Positions 31,613 through 42,756 are shown, numbered from the stretch's first letter. The stretch: DNA of 64,000 nucleotides from Argyresthia goedartella (GCA_949825045.1 OX463807.1:33872749-33936748); one strand, 5' to 3'. Notes: a model not told the origin generated them from the letters alone. A program made the numbers and translations.

Positions 31613-31794
31613 TATAATTAAGCTATCTTTTTTACAAACTACATAAGCATAACTGTACCACTGCTACCCCTTGAGGGAGATGGCGAAAAGCTATGTTTAA
31701 TTTTGTTAACAAAATCAAAATATTATTATATTACAATATTACACAAATGATCAGTAGGATAATTTAAAGTTTACCGCTCCACATTATATAACAT

Positions 31795-31970
31795 AAATAT
31801 TTACATACAGGCACATACATTGCTTCTGGCCCCACACTAGGGTACCGAGTCTCCTGGGAACCAGAAACAACGACCCATATAAACATCCAAGACCTGGAGG
31901 TATATTTTTCTGTATCCCGTGACCTCGCATGAGGCAGAGCCACAACCACAGAGCCACAAAGGTCGCCACA
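31795..31970 (-). repeat. tRNA-derived SINE (family S2)
   Basis: Minus strand: worn head ('GTGGTTGTGGCTCTGCCTCA'), then 'CCAAGACCTGGAGG' and 'CTAGTGTGGGGCCAGAAGC' when read against the copies at 41385 and 61018. Target side 'GGCACATACATTGCTTCTGG' matches the 3' end of S2. Confidence 0.75.
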
Positions 31971-32169
31971 ATTCCGACTTTTTGATTTTTTTATAACGTT
32001 TATAAACTAACCGTTTTCAGATGTTACCCTTAATACACGCTTCACGATACACCTATGTGCGACATTTCAATTTTCCAGGACATCTTGAGCACTTTCAGCG
32101 GCTAAAGTCAAGAAGTGTCGAGTGATAAAGTTAAAGTCATCGTAATGTACCTCTTCGGGCGAAATCTAA

Positions 32170-32437
32170 AGGAAATATTAAAGTGCACATCAATAATAAT
32201 GATTTACACAGCAAATATCAGGGCAAAATGCTGCGGTAGCTTAAGTGAAGGGTAAAGGGGGTGAGCGAAGCGAAGCCCCCTTTATGCTTCGTGTTAGGTT
32301 GAACATGTAAGAACAACAAAAAATACTTAAAACATAAACTTGAGTACACATAAAATATTTAAAACATAAAAAGTTTTTTGTTGATCCTTTTTTGCTGTGC
32401 AAATCATTATTTTTGATGTGCGATTAAATACTACTCA
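32170..32437 (+). mobile_element. MITE family A, copy A4, with 8-bp target duplication
   Basis: The clearest copy for defining the ends: AAATCTAA precedes (32162-32169) and follows (32438-32445) the element. Core stem 'GAAGGGTAAAGGGGG' ... 'CCCCCTTTATGCTTC' (about 32248-32291). An 8-bp duplication fits hAT-type (or P-type) transposition. No open frame, so it was mobilised in trans. Confidence 0.9.
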
Positions 32438-33163
32438 AAATCTAATACATATATCAGGTATCTCTGCATTAACTATGAACCCAAACTGAAAAATTAAGAG
32501 GTGTTGAAAACGTTCGAAGGTCCTCGGATATCCAAAAACAAGCCTCCCAACTCCCAATGCCATCTTCCATTCCACACATCCGACCAGTTAGGGTCTGAGC
32601 CAACTAGCTAATAACATTTACATACAAATGGATAGCTTTTTCAGAGGTTCCTCTATAAAACTTCCCTGGCTGTGTTTATGGTATGCTTTGAACAGCGCTC
32701 GGATCAAAATTGGATTAGAGCAGATTGTTTAGGGACAAAGGAAAATAATGGAGTATGGGCTTGCAGGAAAATGTTGGTGTTAACTCTGTGGGGTTTGCTT
32801 TATGATTATGTAATGGGTTGGGTAAAGGTTCTGTATTATTTTATTTAGTAATTCGTCAGCAATTTATTTCAATAGACAAGATAGATATAATATATAGACT
32901 AGTGTTCTTTTCCCAGATTGTATCACCTAATGTAGTAGTAGTATTAGTGGATTAGTAGTTTGATACTAGTGATAATGTTAGACTCTTTTTTTAAATCATT
33001 TTATACTCTATTTTAATATGTATGTTGTGTCACCCTTTGTGTATAAATGACAGGTTTAAGCTATTGTTGGAAAATTAGTTGTATTTACTAAGATGTAACA
33101 TATATGTAGCTGTTTGTTTTCCTAAAGAAATAAATAAAGACATGATGTAAAATATGTAAAATA
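32438..33163. other. intergenic, no feature seen
   Basis: AT-rich, no gene or repeat recognised. Confidence 0.45.
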
Positions 33164-33450
33164 AAGAGCTTCGTGGTCTAATGGGTTTCATGCTTGCTTC
33201 TCACACAGAAGATGCTGGTTCGATTCCTGACCATGCACCAATGGGATAATTGATTTATCGGACGTTCAGTGTTTCGGATGGCACGTTAAGTTGTAGGTCC
33301 CGGCTACTACCGCTACGTGACTGTGGTCGTAAAAACCCCTCCGTCAACCCGCACTGAGCCAGCGTGGTGGAGTATGGCTTAATCTTACCCATATCCGGGT
33401 AAAGGCCTGTGCCCCTTGCTGGGGACATTAATGGGCTTCATTTATTAATA
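33164..33450 (+). repeat. tRNA-derived SINE (family S1)
   Basis: Head with A box 'TGGTCTAATGG' (33174-33184) and a perfect B box 'GGTTCGATTCC' (33217-33227), followed by the body 'CCCGGCTACTACCGCTACGT', 'AACCCGCACTGAGCCAGCGT', 'GGTGGAGTATGGCTTAATCT' and a tail near 'GGGGACATTAATGGGCTTCA'. The body recurs without the head at 62085 and, reversed, at 60535. Pol III promoter boxes look intact. Confidence 0.88.
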
Positions 33451-33544
33451 ATGTAAAACTGGTCACCTGAAATTCTATCAAATTATTAGATTGGTGAACT
33501 CAATATTAGATCTGTCGCCACATTAATTGAAGGTTTTTTATTCT

Positions 33545-33650
33545 TACCTGTCAACCTGTATACACAGGCGCATATAATGCTTCTAGCCCCTGCTACTCTG
33601 TGGCTGTGGCAACCAGCAATAGCTACGTCACACACATATACAGCATGCAA
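33545..33650 (-). repeat. SINE S2 fragment
   Basis: 'GCGCATATAATGCTTCTAGC' and 'AGCTACGTCACACACATATA' match the 3' half of S2 in reverse orientation; the head is missing. Confidence 0.6.
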
Positions 33651-33654
33651 TTAT

Positions 33655-34095
33655 AGGATATGGTATAGGTAGCTACGGAAAATCATACAAAACATATTTA
33701 GAAAAGATATACAAACTTCAAATAAGTATTTTAGAAGTAATTGTTCCAACAAAAGCCATTTCTGAAGATAAGAAAAACAAATTTAACCTATTCCAATACT
33801 GTAAAATACTAGATGTATGCGACAAATTAAAATTACATTCACCAATCGATGAAGATATTAACAAAACGTTTTTGAAAAAAAAAGGAAAGACCTTCTAGAC
33901 TACGTAACCTAATCTATATGCCATCATTTACATTACCTAGATATAATAATATATATGGAACTAAAAGATAAATTTACTTCTTGCCAGATATGGTCAACGA
34001 ACTTCCAAACGAGCTACAACATTTATATGTATATTAATAGCGATAGCAATTAGTATAAGCATAAGATAAAAGATTTCCTCATCAAAAAATCTGTT
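33655..34095 (+). pseudogene. LINE (CR1/Jockey group) C-terminal fragment
   Basis: Reads 'GYGIGSYGKSYKTYLEKIYK' then 'LQISILEVIVPTKAISED', 'LRNLIYMPSFTLPRYNN' and 'DMVNELPNELQHL' with at least two frame shifts. It follows the order of the C-terminal region of LINE-1 and LINE-2 (wall of the palm to 'CYNKLPSNV'). Confidence 0.7.
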
Positions 34096-35254
34096 TCCAA
34101 ATAATATAATTAAAATATGTACCTACGTGCGTAATATTTGTAAGACTCTGTTGTCGTAATTATGTTTTTAAGATAACTTATTTTTAAGTAAGTAACACTC
34201 GCCACTACAGATAAACTACTGCTTTGCATAGTGGCTATATAGCATAAGTTATATTTATTTTAATTGGGATTAATAAATTTAAAAAAAAAAACGGCAATTT
34301 TTTCTCCCTCCCCATCTGAGATTGACCCCGAGACGTCTAGCTTGTGGGGCCGAAGCTCAAACACTACCCCATATATATCATACACATATATATCATCCAA
34401 AAGGGCAAATTGCAAGTAGAAATCCTTCAGCATATACCGAGGCCATGGCTCACAGTAAAGTCTCAGTAGGACAACTGTAAACACAAAGCGGTTGTTTTTA
34501 GTCCTTATACCACACGAGCTGATGCCCGCTCAATATGTGGGGACCCGGACATAGCAGGGAGGTCAACAAAAAAAAAAAAAAAAAGAAAAAAAAAAACTCG
34601 AACACTACGCCACCGAGGTCGTCCCGTCACGTGGTTGTCGCACTATTCACCAAGCACCTAGTTCCAGTTGGATGAAAATCGTCGCAACGCTATTCCCATG
34701 TAAATGTTATTAGACTATCCGTTTAAGCCGAGGCAGTTCGCGCGCTAACGATCGCGTCTCTGCTTAAAGCTGTTGTAACTTTGCGGACAGATTCTACGGT
34801 TCGGCGGGTCTTTCGGCTTTGGCTCGGCAGGGTGAATACTTCACAAATTGAAACATTTCTCGAGGTAACTAAAACGTCTCTGGAGTGTCCCTGCCTTTCT
34901 ATTGTAACACTCTGTCTATATGCACTCGAATCTAATGGAAATAAACTAAACCAGTTGTAACCATGAAGATCATTCAACAACTAGCAGCCTTATTATGAAT
35001 TTCCGATGTGTATGATCATCAGTCGCAATGCCATACAAATTCGAAATCGACCAATGACATCGGTAATAGATTTTGAATTTTATTACCACGGCATTAGGTT
35101 TCAAATCGCGATGCTTCGTGCTTAAGCGCGGTAATGAACTGGTTAAATACTCGTGTTCTAATTGGTGGATTTGTCATTTGTGATTAAAATTGCTACATGT
35201 CAGGGAAAGATGATATAATTAGGCTATAGTGCTCTTAATATACCTCTTAGATAT
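34096..35254. other. intergenic; A-rich run
   Basis: A-run 34568-34597 interrupted by one G, possibly a retroposon tail. A short degenerate tRNA-like trace lies near 34300-34360. No gene. Confidence 0.45.
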
Positions 35255-35345
35255 ACTTTATTGCACGAAATCAGTAAGTAAATAAAAAAATAAGGAAAAA
35301 ACATGTACAGAGGCGAGCTCATCTCTGACAAGAAATTTCTTCCAG
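35255..35345 (-). repeat. LINE 3' untranslated fragment
   Basis: Minus strand 'GAGATGAGCTCGCCTCTGTA' matches the LINE tails at 43516 and 46900. AT-rich flank. Confidence 0.6.
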
Positions 35346-35556
35346 CAAAACTAAAATGGAGAAGGAAAAAATGTAACTACAGGTTTAGGTCTGCCTGTGC
35401 ACAACAATAAAATATTTTAATAAATAATGCTTTATATAAATATGTAACCTGCATACAAATACATACATACTTAACATGGAAGGGAATAAAAGGAGAATAA
35501 TTTAAATGACCACCAAAATAATATGTTTCTACCCAAAATGTCACCAAAAGTTGCAG

Positions 35557-35650
35557 ATAATATCAGGGCAAAATACTGTGGCAGCATAGGTGAAGGGTAA
35601 AGAGTGAGCGAAGCCAAGCCCCCTTTATATAACATGTAAGAACAACAATC
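35557..35650 (+). mobile_element. MITE family A core fragment (A6)
   Basis: 'ATATCAGGGCAAAATACTGT', then a shortened stem 'GAAGGGTAAAGAG' ... 'CCCCCTTTATAT' and 'AACATGTAAGAACAAC'. Both termini are lost and the right arm is no longer complementary. Confidence 0.7.
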
Positions 35651-35703
35651 AATTTGGTGATCATTTATCCAATACAATTTGGTGATCGTTTACTAATTCA
35701 CAC

Positions 35704-35762
35704 TTGAAAGACAGACTTGACGAAACTATAAGGGTTCCTTGTATCCCCACGGAACCCTAAAA
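35704..35762 (+). repeat. repeat H fragment
   Basis: 'GAAAGACAGACTTGACGAAA' then 'CCACGGAACCCTAAAAA', matching the right end of the copy at 30022. Confidence 0.55.
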
Positions 35763-36314
35763 ATGCCAATCAGGGACACCAACTTTTCAGAAGTGATTGA
35801 AATGCCTACATGACAGGATTACATCGTAGCGCCGGATGTCGCGTCATATTTGATTAAACAGCAAGTGACTCAAAGCAATAGTTAGTTAATCGCATCACTG
35901 ATCAGTTTATATTCAGTAGCTCCGTGTGCGACGGGCTTATATTAAACAAATAAATATAGTGTAAGTACAACACAGTTACGTTTATCATTGCACCACGATG
36001 GAGAATATATAACCTTAGAGCTTTGTAATGTCATCACGAATCCATCTGCAGAGAACAGAGATCTAGTAACACTCGACAAACAACAGAAATTGTGTCCGTG
36101 TTGACAATTAGAATGTCAAATATTTGTGTAGGTGTTAACGTAGTGATTGTATTCTCATTGTGTAGGCGATGCTGAAAGCGAATTTACCGTGTCGTGATTT
36201 CTTATGCGCGGTAGCGTGTCCAATAAACTACTAGCGAGGCTGAGTGGAAGGCACCCAAATGCGTGGTAAGTCACCAATGAGAGACAGACAAAACTCAGCT
36301 GTGGACGATCCCCC
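35763..36314. other. intergenic, no feature seen
   Basis: No gene or repeat recognised. Confidence 0.4.
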
Positions 36315-36440
36315 TCACAAATACAGATTCCCTCCAGAAAAATAGCCCTCAGAGAAGACTGGTGACGAATTGTGTGGGTGACTCAAGCGAACACGACCTC
36401 TCTGGCAAGTCAAGAGTGATACGCCTAAGAAGAAGACCCC
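36315..36440 (+). pseudogene. LINE C-terminal scrap
   Basis: Translates to 'KIALREDW-RIVWVTQANTTS' with an in-frame stop. It parallels 'KAALREEWRRIVRRTKITTT' encoded on the minus strand at 43333-43515, so both derive from one LINE type. Confidence 0.6.
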
Positions 36441-37377
36441 AGCTACCTCCGACAGCGATTTGAGTAGCTCTTTTCAGGAGATCGGCACCGGAGATCTTAC
36501 ACGGTTTCACTCTTAGCCACATATAGGCACAACACCTCGGCATATGAGCACGCCTTCAGGTTGCAGGCGATCCGACTGTGGACCGCACTTCAGAAGCAGA
36601 AGAAGATTCCTGCTATTTCTTATCCACTCGACTCTACGTAGTAGTCTGCGTACTTCGCGAGGCATATCACCCATTTCTCAGATGGGAAGTCAGATGACAG
36701 TGATGCTGTCATGTTGCAGTTCTCAAAACCAGATCGTAATAGAGCAAGCCTACTTATCCGATAGATAGTTTGGCAAGAGCGTGCTCCGTAAACAACGCTC
36801 TTTATTTTGGCAGCCAAACTGTGCTTAGTTTAGACTACACTACCCGCTAGGCCATCAAGAACTTGTTAATGTAAAATTACTAGGGCAAGTTTTGGGCGGC
36901 TGCATTCTTTATCCTTTCCCGGTTGAAATTTCTACGCCCTTACCTTTGCCCAGTCTCTGCTGCGGAACAAAGAGCCGAAGCAAAATGAAGCGTAGGACCA
37001 TAGGCTTCCAGGCGAAAGTTATTCATAATAACTTTTCTGGGGATAACAAGGTGTGGCAGAAACACATTTTTAAACGACATTATACTTAGTCCGATTTGCA
37101 GCCATCATTAATCCCCCAAAAACTCGAGAAGGAAGTGCACTGCGCTACCTAGTACATTATAAATAACGTCAAAGCAATCACGTCCTCGCCCCCTCAGAAA
37201 TATGAATTAATCACTTGCTGTCAGGAAAGTGAAGTGTCATGTCCCGCGATAGAAAACTCTGAGGTGCGGAAAATATTCACGAGTCGCCTGGCCTTACTGG
37301 GAGACTGCCACAGAGTACGAAGAAACGTTTCATAACTTTAACAATAACAATTATCGTGAACGGTGACATGATCTTTC
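36441..37377. other. intergenic, no feature seen
   Basis: Several short overlapping open frames on both strands with no recognisable domain; no repeat partner found in the window. Confidence 0.4.
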
Positions 37378-37495
37378 ATCATTATCATCATCATGAATAA
37401 ACATCATCATCATCATGATGATGACCTCATCGTCGGCACCATCATCATCTTCATCACATCATCATTCATCAGTCTCATCATTTTCAGCAACATCA
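37378..37495. repeat. impure (ATC)n microsatellite
   Basis: Runs of CATCATCAT and its inversion ATGATGATG around 37403-37425, interrupted. The Met- and Ser-rich open frame across it reflects the repeat. Confidence 0.85.
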
Positions 37496-37577
37496 GGCAG
37501 GAAAGCTGAATTACGACTAAACATGGATGCTAAATCTTCAACTCCCCGTTTGGTTTTCCAAAGTTTAAGTCACGCCA

Positions 37578-38240
37578 TAATAGTAGTTTATCTACACACG
37601 TATCATAAACCCTCTTTACTGCGTACAAAAACCGCACGTAACGATCAGCATAATGTTAAAGTACAACAGAACAAGCTAAACAACTGCAGAGCCACAATGC
37701 CCGTCAAACATGCTGTTCCTGAACACACCAAAGAGAGCTTATGATTTACAGCCAGGTTCCGCCTTGAAGTCAGAAGACGATTACGCTGCAGATAAGTCCT
37801 TTAGAGTCAGAAAGACCAAAGGACTTCCTGTCGTTTAAACTTCGGGTGCCGGCCGAACTCAAGAAGATGTTCCTGGCCAAGGACTACTGGCCGGAAGGCA
37901 TCGTATACAGACGCTATAGGGAGGCGAGACCGACGAGGAAGAAAATCCCTAGCTAGGTTTAAGTTAAGTTAAAGTAAGTTAGATTAGGTTCATAAAATGT
38001 TATATATCTCTAGTTTTTAAGGTATTTGTCAATATGGGTTTTTATACCTGAAATAAAAAGATTTATTTATTTATTTATATGGTTGTAGGTAAACTAGTGT
38101 ATGTAACTGTACATAATTAGGCATTAAAACTCTCGAGTGATATTATTATGAAACTCGCCTTCGGCTCTTTTCATAAACCCACTCTTGAGTATTAATGCCC
38201 CACATTATGTAGCAGTCACATAAACTACTATTATCTACAC
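37578..38240 (+). mobile_element. TIR element family E, copy E1, interrupted by a LINE tail
   Basis: Starts 'AATAGTAGTTTATCTACACA' and ends 'GTCACATAAACTACTATT', inverted over about 14 bp. Inside: 'CGTATCATAAACCCTCTTTA', 'GCTAAACAACTGCAGAGCCA', 'AGAGAGCTTATGAT', then the insertion 37750-38085, then a foldback 'ACTCTCGAGTG...ATGAAACTCGCC' / 'CATAAACCCACTCTTGAG' (38132-38195). Internally deleted relative to E2. Confidence 0.75.
37750..38085 (+). mobile_element. 3' end of a non-LTR retrotransposon with TTTA tail
   Basis: A coding end reads 'SFKLRVPAELKKMFLAKDYW', then 'PEGIVYRRYREARPTRK', and stops at about 37955. After an AT-rich tail it ends '(ATTT)n' at 38062-38085. It interrupts E1 between 'GAGAGCTTATGAT' and 'GTAGGTAAACTAGTG', which are adjacent in other E copies. 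I do not recognise the family. Confidence 0.7.
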
Positions 38241-39030
38241 ACGTATCATAAACCCTCTTTACTGCGTACAAAAATCGCACGTTACGATCAGCATAATGTT
38301 AAACTACTTGGTAAAAACTCTTTCTTATCTGAAAAATTACACATTATGACCATAATATGTAATTTTTCTACATATTATGACATTCAAATTTCGAACGCCG
38401 ACGCCCGCTTGCTTGCCGCCCCTAGTTTGTCTGTGAAGTTGGTACTGACATTCAAATTTCTAACGCCGACGCCCGTCTGCGTGAAGTTGGTACTACATAA
38501 CAAGCTAAACAACTGCAGAGCCACAATGCCGGTCAAACATTCGGTTCATGAACACATCAAAGAGAGCTTATGATATGTGTGTAGATAAACTAGTGTATGT
38601 AACTTTACATAATTAGGCATTAAAACTCTCGAGTGATATTATTATGAAACTTATCATCATTTCAGCCTGTTAACGTCCACTGCTGAACATAGGCCTCTCC
38701 AATCGCACTCCAGCGTGACCGGTCCGTAGCCACCTGCATCCAACGAGATCCAGCGATCCTCACCAGGTCGTCGGTCCATCTCGTAGGTGGCCGACCCACA
38801 CTGCGCTTGCCAGTACGTGGTCTCCATTCAAGGACCTTCTTGCCCCATCGGCCATCCGATCTTCGCGCTATGTGGCCTGCCCATTGCCACTTCAGCTTGC
38901 TTATCCTACGGGCTATGTCAGCAACTTTGGTTCTTCTACGGATCTCCTCATTTCTGACTCGATCTCGTAGAGGAAACTCGCCCTCAATTATTAATGTCTT
39001 CCATTATGTAGCAGTCACATAAACTACTAT
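38226..39030 (+). mobile_element. TIR element family E, copy E2, interrupted by RTE
   Basis: Begins right where E1 ends (38241, 'ATCTACACACGTATCATAAA'), so the two copies abut. It contains the conserved 'CATTCAAATTTCGAACGCCG' block twice (38389 and 38450), 'GCTAAACAACTGCAGAGCCA' and the left half of the foldback to 'TTATTATGAAACT' (38649). The RTE fragment follows, then 'GAAACTCGCC' and the right terminus 'CATTATGTAGCAGTCACATA'. Confidence 0.78.
38650..38972 (-). pseudogene. RTE-type LINE, C-terminal end of ORF2
   Basis: Minus strand: 'LRDRVRNEEIRRRTKVADIA', 'KLKWQWAGHIARRSDGRW', 'RPRTGKRSVGRPPTRW', 'ATDRSRWSAIGEAYVQQW' and a stop at 38662-38664, then the ATGATGATAAG-type 3' end typical of RTE elements. 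The roughly 100 remaining codons are open and near-consensus for a family very common in Lepidoptera, so the insertion is young. 5'-truncated. GAAACT lies on both sides (38646-38651 and 38973-38978) as a probable target duplication. Confidence 0.88.
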
Positions 39031-39260
39031 TATGTGTTTGTTATATAAACTTATGAAAGGCATTAAAGTACGGGTGCGGGTTTATGAAACGAGCCGATAA
39101 GCGAGTTTCATTAAAAAATCATACGAGTGTTTTAATGCCTAATTATGCACAGTTACATACTGCTGCTTTATCTATACAAATTATTAAGTCTCTATGATGT
39201 GTTTAGGAACCGCATGTTACGACCGGCATTGCGGCATTGTCATTTATTTTCGAATAGAAA
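39031..39260 (-). mobile_element. family E fragment, diverged, reverse orientation
   Basis: 'TTATGAAACGAGCCGATAAG' ... 'CGAGTTTCATTAAAAAATCA' forms the family foldback. It is followed by 'TTAATGCCTAATTATGCACA' and 'GGAACCGCATGTTACGACCG', as in the minus-oriented copy at 49560. Confidence 0.6.
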
Positions 39261-39719
39261 ATCATGTCGACTAATATTAGAATTGAGGTCAAATCAAATG
39301 GCTTTGTTTTTCAGAGATGGTCGATGTTCAAATGTAATAATAACATTAAATTAGATATTATAGCGAAGCTTGCTTTGTTTTTCAGAGATGTTCAAAATTA
39401 ATTTATAAGAACATCGAATTCTATGTTATTATGAAGCAAGAATAACTTTTCACAGATGTTCTTTCAATGGGTTCTAATAAAACAGTTTTTGACCGCATTA
39501 TAGAGGTTTTATGATATGTTTGTAGATAAAAAATAAACTGCATATAAACACAAATAGTTCAATGCATGTAAATCAAACTGAGGCCTGGAGAGGATGTTTT
39601 TCATGATAAATATATATTTTTTTCTATGTTTTTTCATTACCTACTTTGACCTAACAGAAACATACTGCTCCTGCACTGCTCCACAACAGGAACTGTTGAG
39701 TGCTACTTAAAACAGAAGA
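39261..39719. other. intergenic, no feature seen
   Basis: Contains a short near-repeat ('GCTTTGTTTTTCAGAGATG' at 39301 and 39371). Otherwise nothing recognised. Confidence 0.45.
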
Positions 39720-39727
39720 TTTTAAAA

Positions 39728-39985
39728 GGGAAATATTAAATTTCACATCAATAATACTAATTTGCACAGCAAATATACTGATTATCACAGCTATTATCCG
39801 GGCAAAATACTGCGGTAGCTTAGGTGAAGGGTAAAGGGGGTGAGCGAAGCGAAGTCCCCTTTATCCTTTGTATTAGGTTGAACAATTAAGAGCAACAAAA
39901 ATACTTAAAACATAAAAAGTATTTTATGCTTATCCTTTTTTGCTGTGAAAATCAGTATTTTTGATGTGCCATTAAATACTAGCCA
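39728..39985 (+). mobile_element. MITE family A, copy A5, with 8-bp target duplication
   Basis: Flanked by TTTTAAAA at 39720-39727 and 39986-39993. Left inverted repeat with an extra internal 'AAATATACTGATTATCACAG' block like A1. Core stem 'GAAGGGTAAAGGGGG' ... 'CCCCTTTATCCTTTG' (about 39826-39869). Right end 'TTAAATACTAGCCA'. Non-coding. Confidence 0.9.
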
Positions 39986-39993
39986 TTTTAAAA

Positions 39994-40599
39994 TATCATT
40001 ATAATTGTTACAATTGAATACTCTGTGTCAAGCCCCTAGCCCCAGTCCGGACACCCCCTACCCAGAGGGACCTCGCAGGGTAATTACGAGCGTCGTCATG
40101 CATTATGTATGCGATGACTACAATTTTAAGCCAATAAATAACACCCCAGTAATACAGACGAAAATATGGTAAAGCATTTATAATACATACAAGCTTGATG
40201 GGCTCGGGATTGACAGGTAATTATATAGAGCTCGAGGAAAGCCTTAGGGTGATTACTACGAACGCGACTCAACACTATTCTCTGATTAACTTTGACTACT
40301 CCATACAAGGCCTAATTAGGCTAAAAAAAGGATATTTTCTCAGGAACGACCAAAAAATTTGGCCCTCTTTATGCTGTGGTAACCGATAACTTGTTAAATA
40401 CACCGTGTACGTGTGTCTGGAGAGCGACCACTAACTGAAATATGCAAAATATTGTCAGGCTGCAAGCAACATGTATTGATTGATGGGTTCTTGGGACAAA
40501 TGTGTGACCATAAAATTACAATTAATTGGTAAAACGGCCATGGTATGTGTGATCCAATCGTTCGCTAAGACCTGCACGAAAAAACAAGTTATTATTATC
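39994..40599. other. intergenic, no feature seen
   Basis: No gene or repeat recognised. Confidence 0.4.
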
Positions 40600-40800
40600 C
40601 ATTTCCAACTTAAAACTATATTTATTGGGACCTTCAGTAATGTCAATAAAAATATATAATAATCTGCCAGAAACTCTATTAAGTGAACCGAAAGATAAAA
40701 TATTTATACATAAATAAAAACAAATCTTGTACAATAAATTATATTATACGTTAATGAGTACTTAAATGACAAATTGAAAAAGACAGTAAATTCATTTCTA
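40600..40800 (+). pseudogene. LINE C-terminal tail fragment
   Basis: 'IKIYNNLPETLLSEPKDK' and 'YNKLYYTLMSTLMTN' follow the ending of the LINE-1/LINE-2 ORF2 ('CYNKLPSNVINLSEKQFKK...KKAYYEVEDYLND'). Several frame breaks. Confidence 0.65.
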
Positions 40801-41384
40801 GGATAATTTTTAATGACTGATATTACTTTCTACTGACTTTAAGTAAATATTATTTTATAAGCAAAGTTTATTAATTATAAATTATCAAACTTTGATTCCC
40901 TCTCTTCTATAGCAATGCCTTTTTGACAAGGTCTATAAATAACACATGTATCCTTATAACATCCTATGTAACATAAATTTTATGGAATGCAATAAAAAAA
41001 AATAGTATCGAGATTATTAAGATGAATGCCTTTTAATATTGTCAGCTCTCTATAAATATTTCACTTTGAATTCTAGAATATTATCGCGAACCCAACCGGG
41101 GGGCTTGTTTGTGAAATAATGGATTCATTCCATATTCATTTGCATTTATAACGAGATCGTGTCATACTGACTGAGTTGCCAAATCACCCCAACAAATGTA
41201 ATTTTGACGGTAGGCCTAATTTTGTTAAAACGAGGCCGAGGGCCTCACAACAGAGATGGGCGGCGAATTTTGGAACTAAACAAACCAACTCGAAGTTTGA
41301 CTCGTTAGTAAATTATGGGTGTAAAATATGTTGAATGTGAAAAAAACATCGGCAAACGTGTACCTGCTATATATAATTGACGAC
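40801..41384. other. intergenic, no feature seen
   Basis: No gene or repeat recognised. Confidence 0.4.
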
Positions 41385-41640
41385 TTGACGGTCTCTGTGG
41401 TGCTGCAGTTGTGGCTCTGCCTACCATGCGAGAGGTCCCGGGTTCGATTCTCGGCTGGGGACACAGAAAAATAAAACACCCCAGGTCTTGGATGTTTATG
41501 TGTGACATCGCTATTTCTAGTTCCTAGGGCACAGGGTATCATCCTAGTGTGGGTACAATTAATGTAGGTACTGTATGTAAATGTTATGATGTTATATTAT
41601 TCTCTACATGCTTGGGCATATAGACAATCAGACTAATTTA
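41385..41640 (+). repeat. tRNA-derived SINE (family S2)
   Basis: Head with 'CTCTGTGGTGCTGCAG' and B box 'GGTTCGATTCTCGG'; body 'CCCCAGGTCTTGGATGTTTA', 'GACATCGCTATTTCTAGTTC' and 'ACAGGGTATCATCCTAGTGT'. The A box is altered relative to 17526. Confidence 0.82.
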
Positions 41641-42497
41641 ATAATCTTGTCTATTCAGTAATCAGTTTAACGATATTTACGAATAGTAAAACGCTATTGA
41701 TTAGTATAGTAAATCTGCACAATACACATGGGTATTTGTACAAATTCTTCCGCTCCATACCGAAAAACTTCAGTGTATGATTAGCCTTGCTGTACCCCCA
41801 CCTCCCCATATGGGAAAATGGCCTAAAGCTATATTTGTTTGTTTTTCCATCAGTTCCTATGTAGGGCCGCCCCCCAGCGACATCTGCACTGCATGTGTGT
41901 GCTTGAGTAATGGTCTGCATGAACCACTCTACCGAGAAGTATACCGGCGTGATCCAATAAGAATTTGCGCTTGTCAGAATTTATTATGTCACTTGTCAAT
42001 TCATATTAGACCAAATTAACTTAGAACTCACACTCGCGCTATGAATTTTTTAGACTTATATTCTTCTCAGGCATTGACAAAAAGAAACGACATGTGTACA
42101 ACTTTATCGATAAGTATTCTGGTAACATTATAAAGGTCGATTAAGTTAGATAAGTTTTTAGATTGTAGACAGTCTTTTTCTTCATGTGAGGGCTAATAAA
42201 GTCCTCTTGGATTGCGCCAAGCCAAGTTAGAATGTAGAGAAATGTTGGGTGTTAAGGGACTAACCGCTGAGGCAAAATTCACTTTGTGGTTATGTCGGTC
42301 ATATTGGATTTTTAATATTTTATGTTTACCTGCCGCAAAACATATATGAATAAACATACAATCATGAATACTTTATTGCAGAAATCAAAGATATTAATGG
42401 AAAATGGCTTATCTGTAAGAAGGTGTTTCCTCCTGCAAGCCTAGCAACCTATTTCAGTTACTGCATGATTTACCGGCAATTTGTATAATAAAGTTAT
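41641..42497. other. intergenic; possible G fragment
   Basis: 'CATATGGGAAAATGGCCTAA' near 41807 resembles the end of dispersed repeat G. Otherwise nothing recognised. Confidence 0.4.
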
Positions 42498-42572
42498 TAT
42501 TCTATACAATACCTAGGCATTGTATATAATGCCTGGGGCGTTCAAGCAATGTATATGTCCATAATGTTATGG

Positions 42573-42636
42573 ACGGTGACATATACATTACCTAGGTAAA
42601 GTATGTACTTTACCTAGGTAATGTATATGTCACCGT
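42573..42636. repeat. 64-bp perfect palindrome
   Basis: 31-bp arms around a 2-nt centre (TG), containing 'ATTACCTAGGTAAAGTA' and its complement. The outer 8 bases (ACGGTGAC / GTCACCGT) are the family B terminus. Confidence 0.9.
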
Positions 42637-42756
42637 AAGAACAAAAAAAAACGTTAATTCTAAACCCTGTCGGTCTGGTTTACTATATGTCGATAGTTGA
42701 TGAACTAACGCGTTAGTTTCTCAACTAATGGTTTTGACTATCTTACGGGGACATAT
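42625..42756 (+). mobile_element. TIR element family B, copy B4, internally deleted
   Basis: 'ATATGTCACCGTAAGA' at the left, 'TATCTTACGGGGACATAT' at the right, with 'TCTAAACCCTGTCGGTCTGG' and 'AACTAACGCGTTAGTT' inside. 132 bp instead of about 330-360. It lies exactly between the two CCTAGG palindromes. Confidence 0.82.

Noticed and set aside
33164..33240. Possible tRNA gene with perfect B box
   Set aside because: No cloverleaf acceptor stem pairs, and the sequence continues into a repeated body; it is a SINE head. The same applies to 17511, 41385, 31545, 3123 and 61150.
12951..39985. Family A as a piggyBac-type MITE because TTAA lies near both ends
   Set aside because: Sequence outside the TTAA is conserved between copies, and two copies have 8-bp duplications further out, so TTAA is internal.
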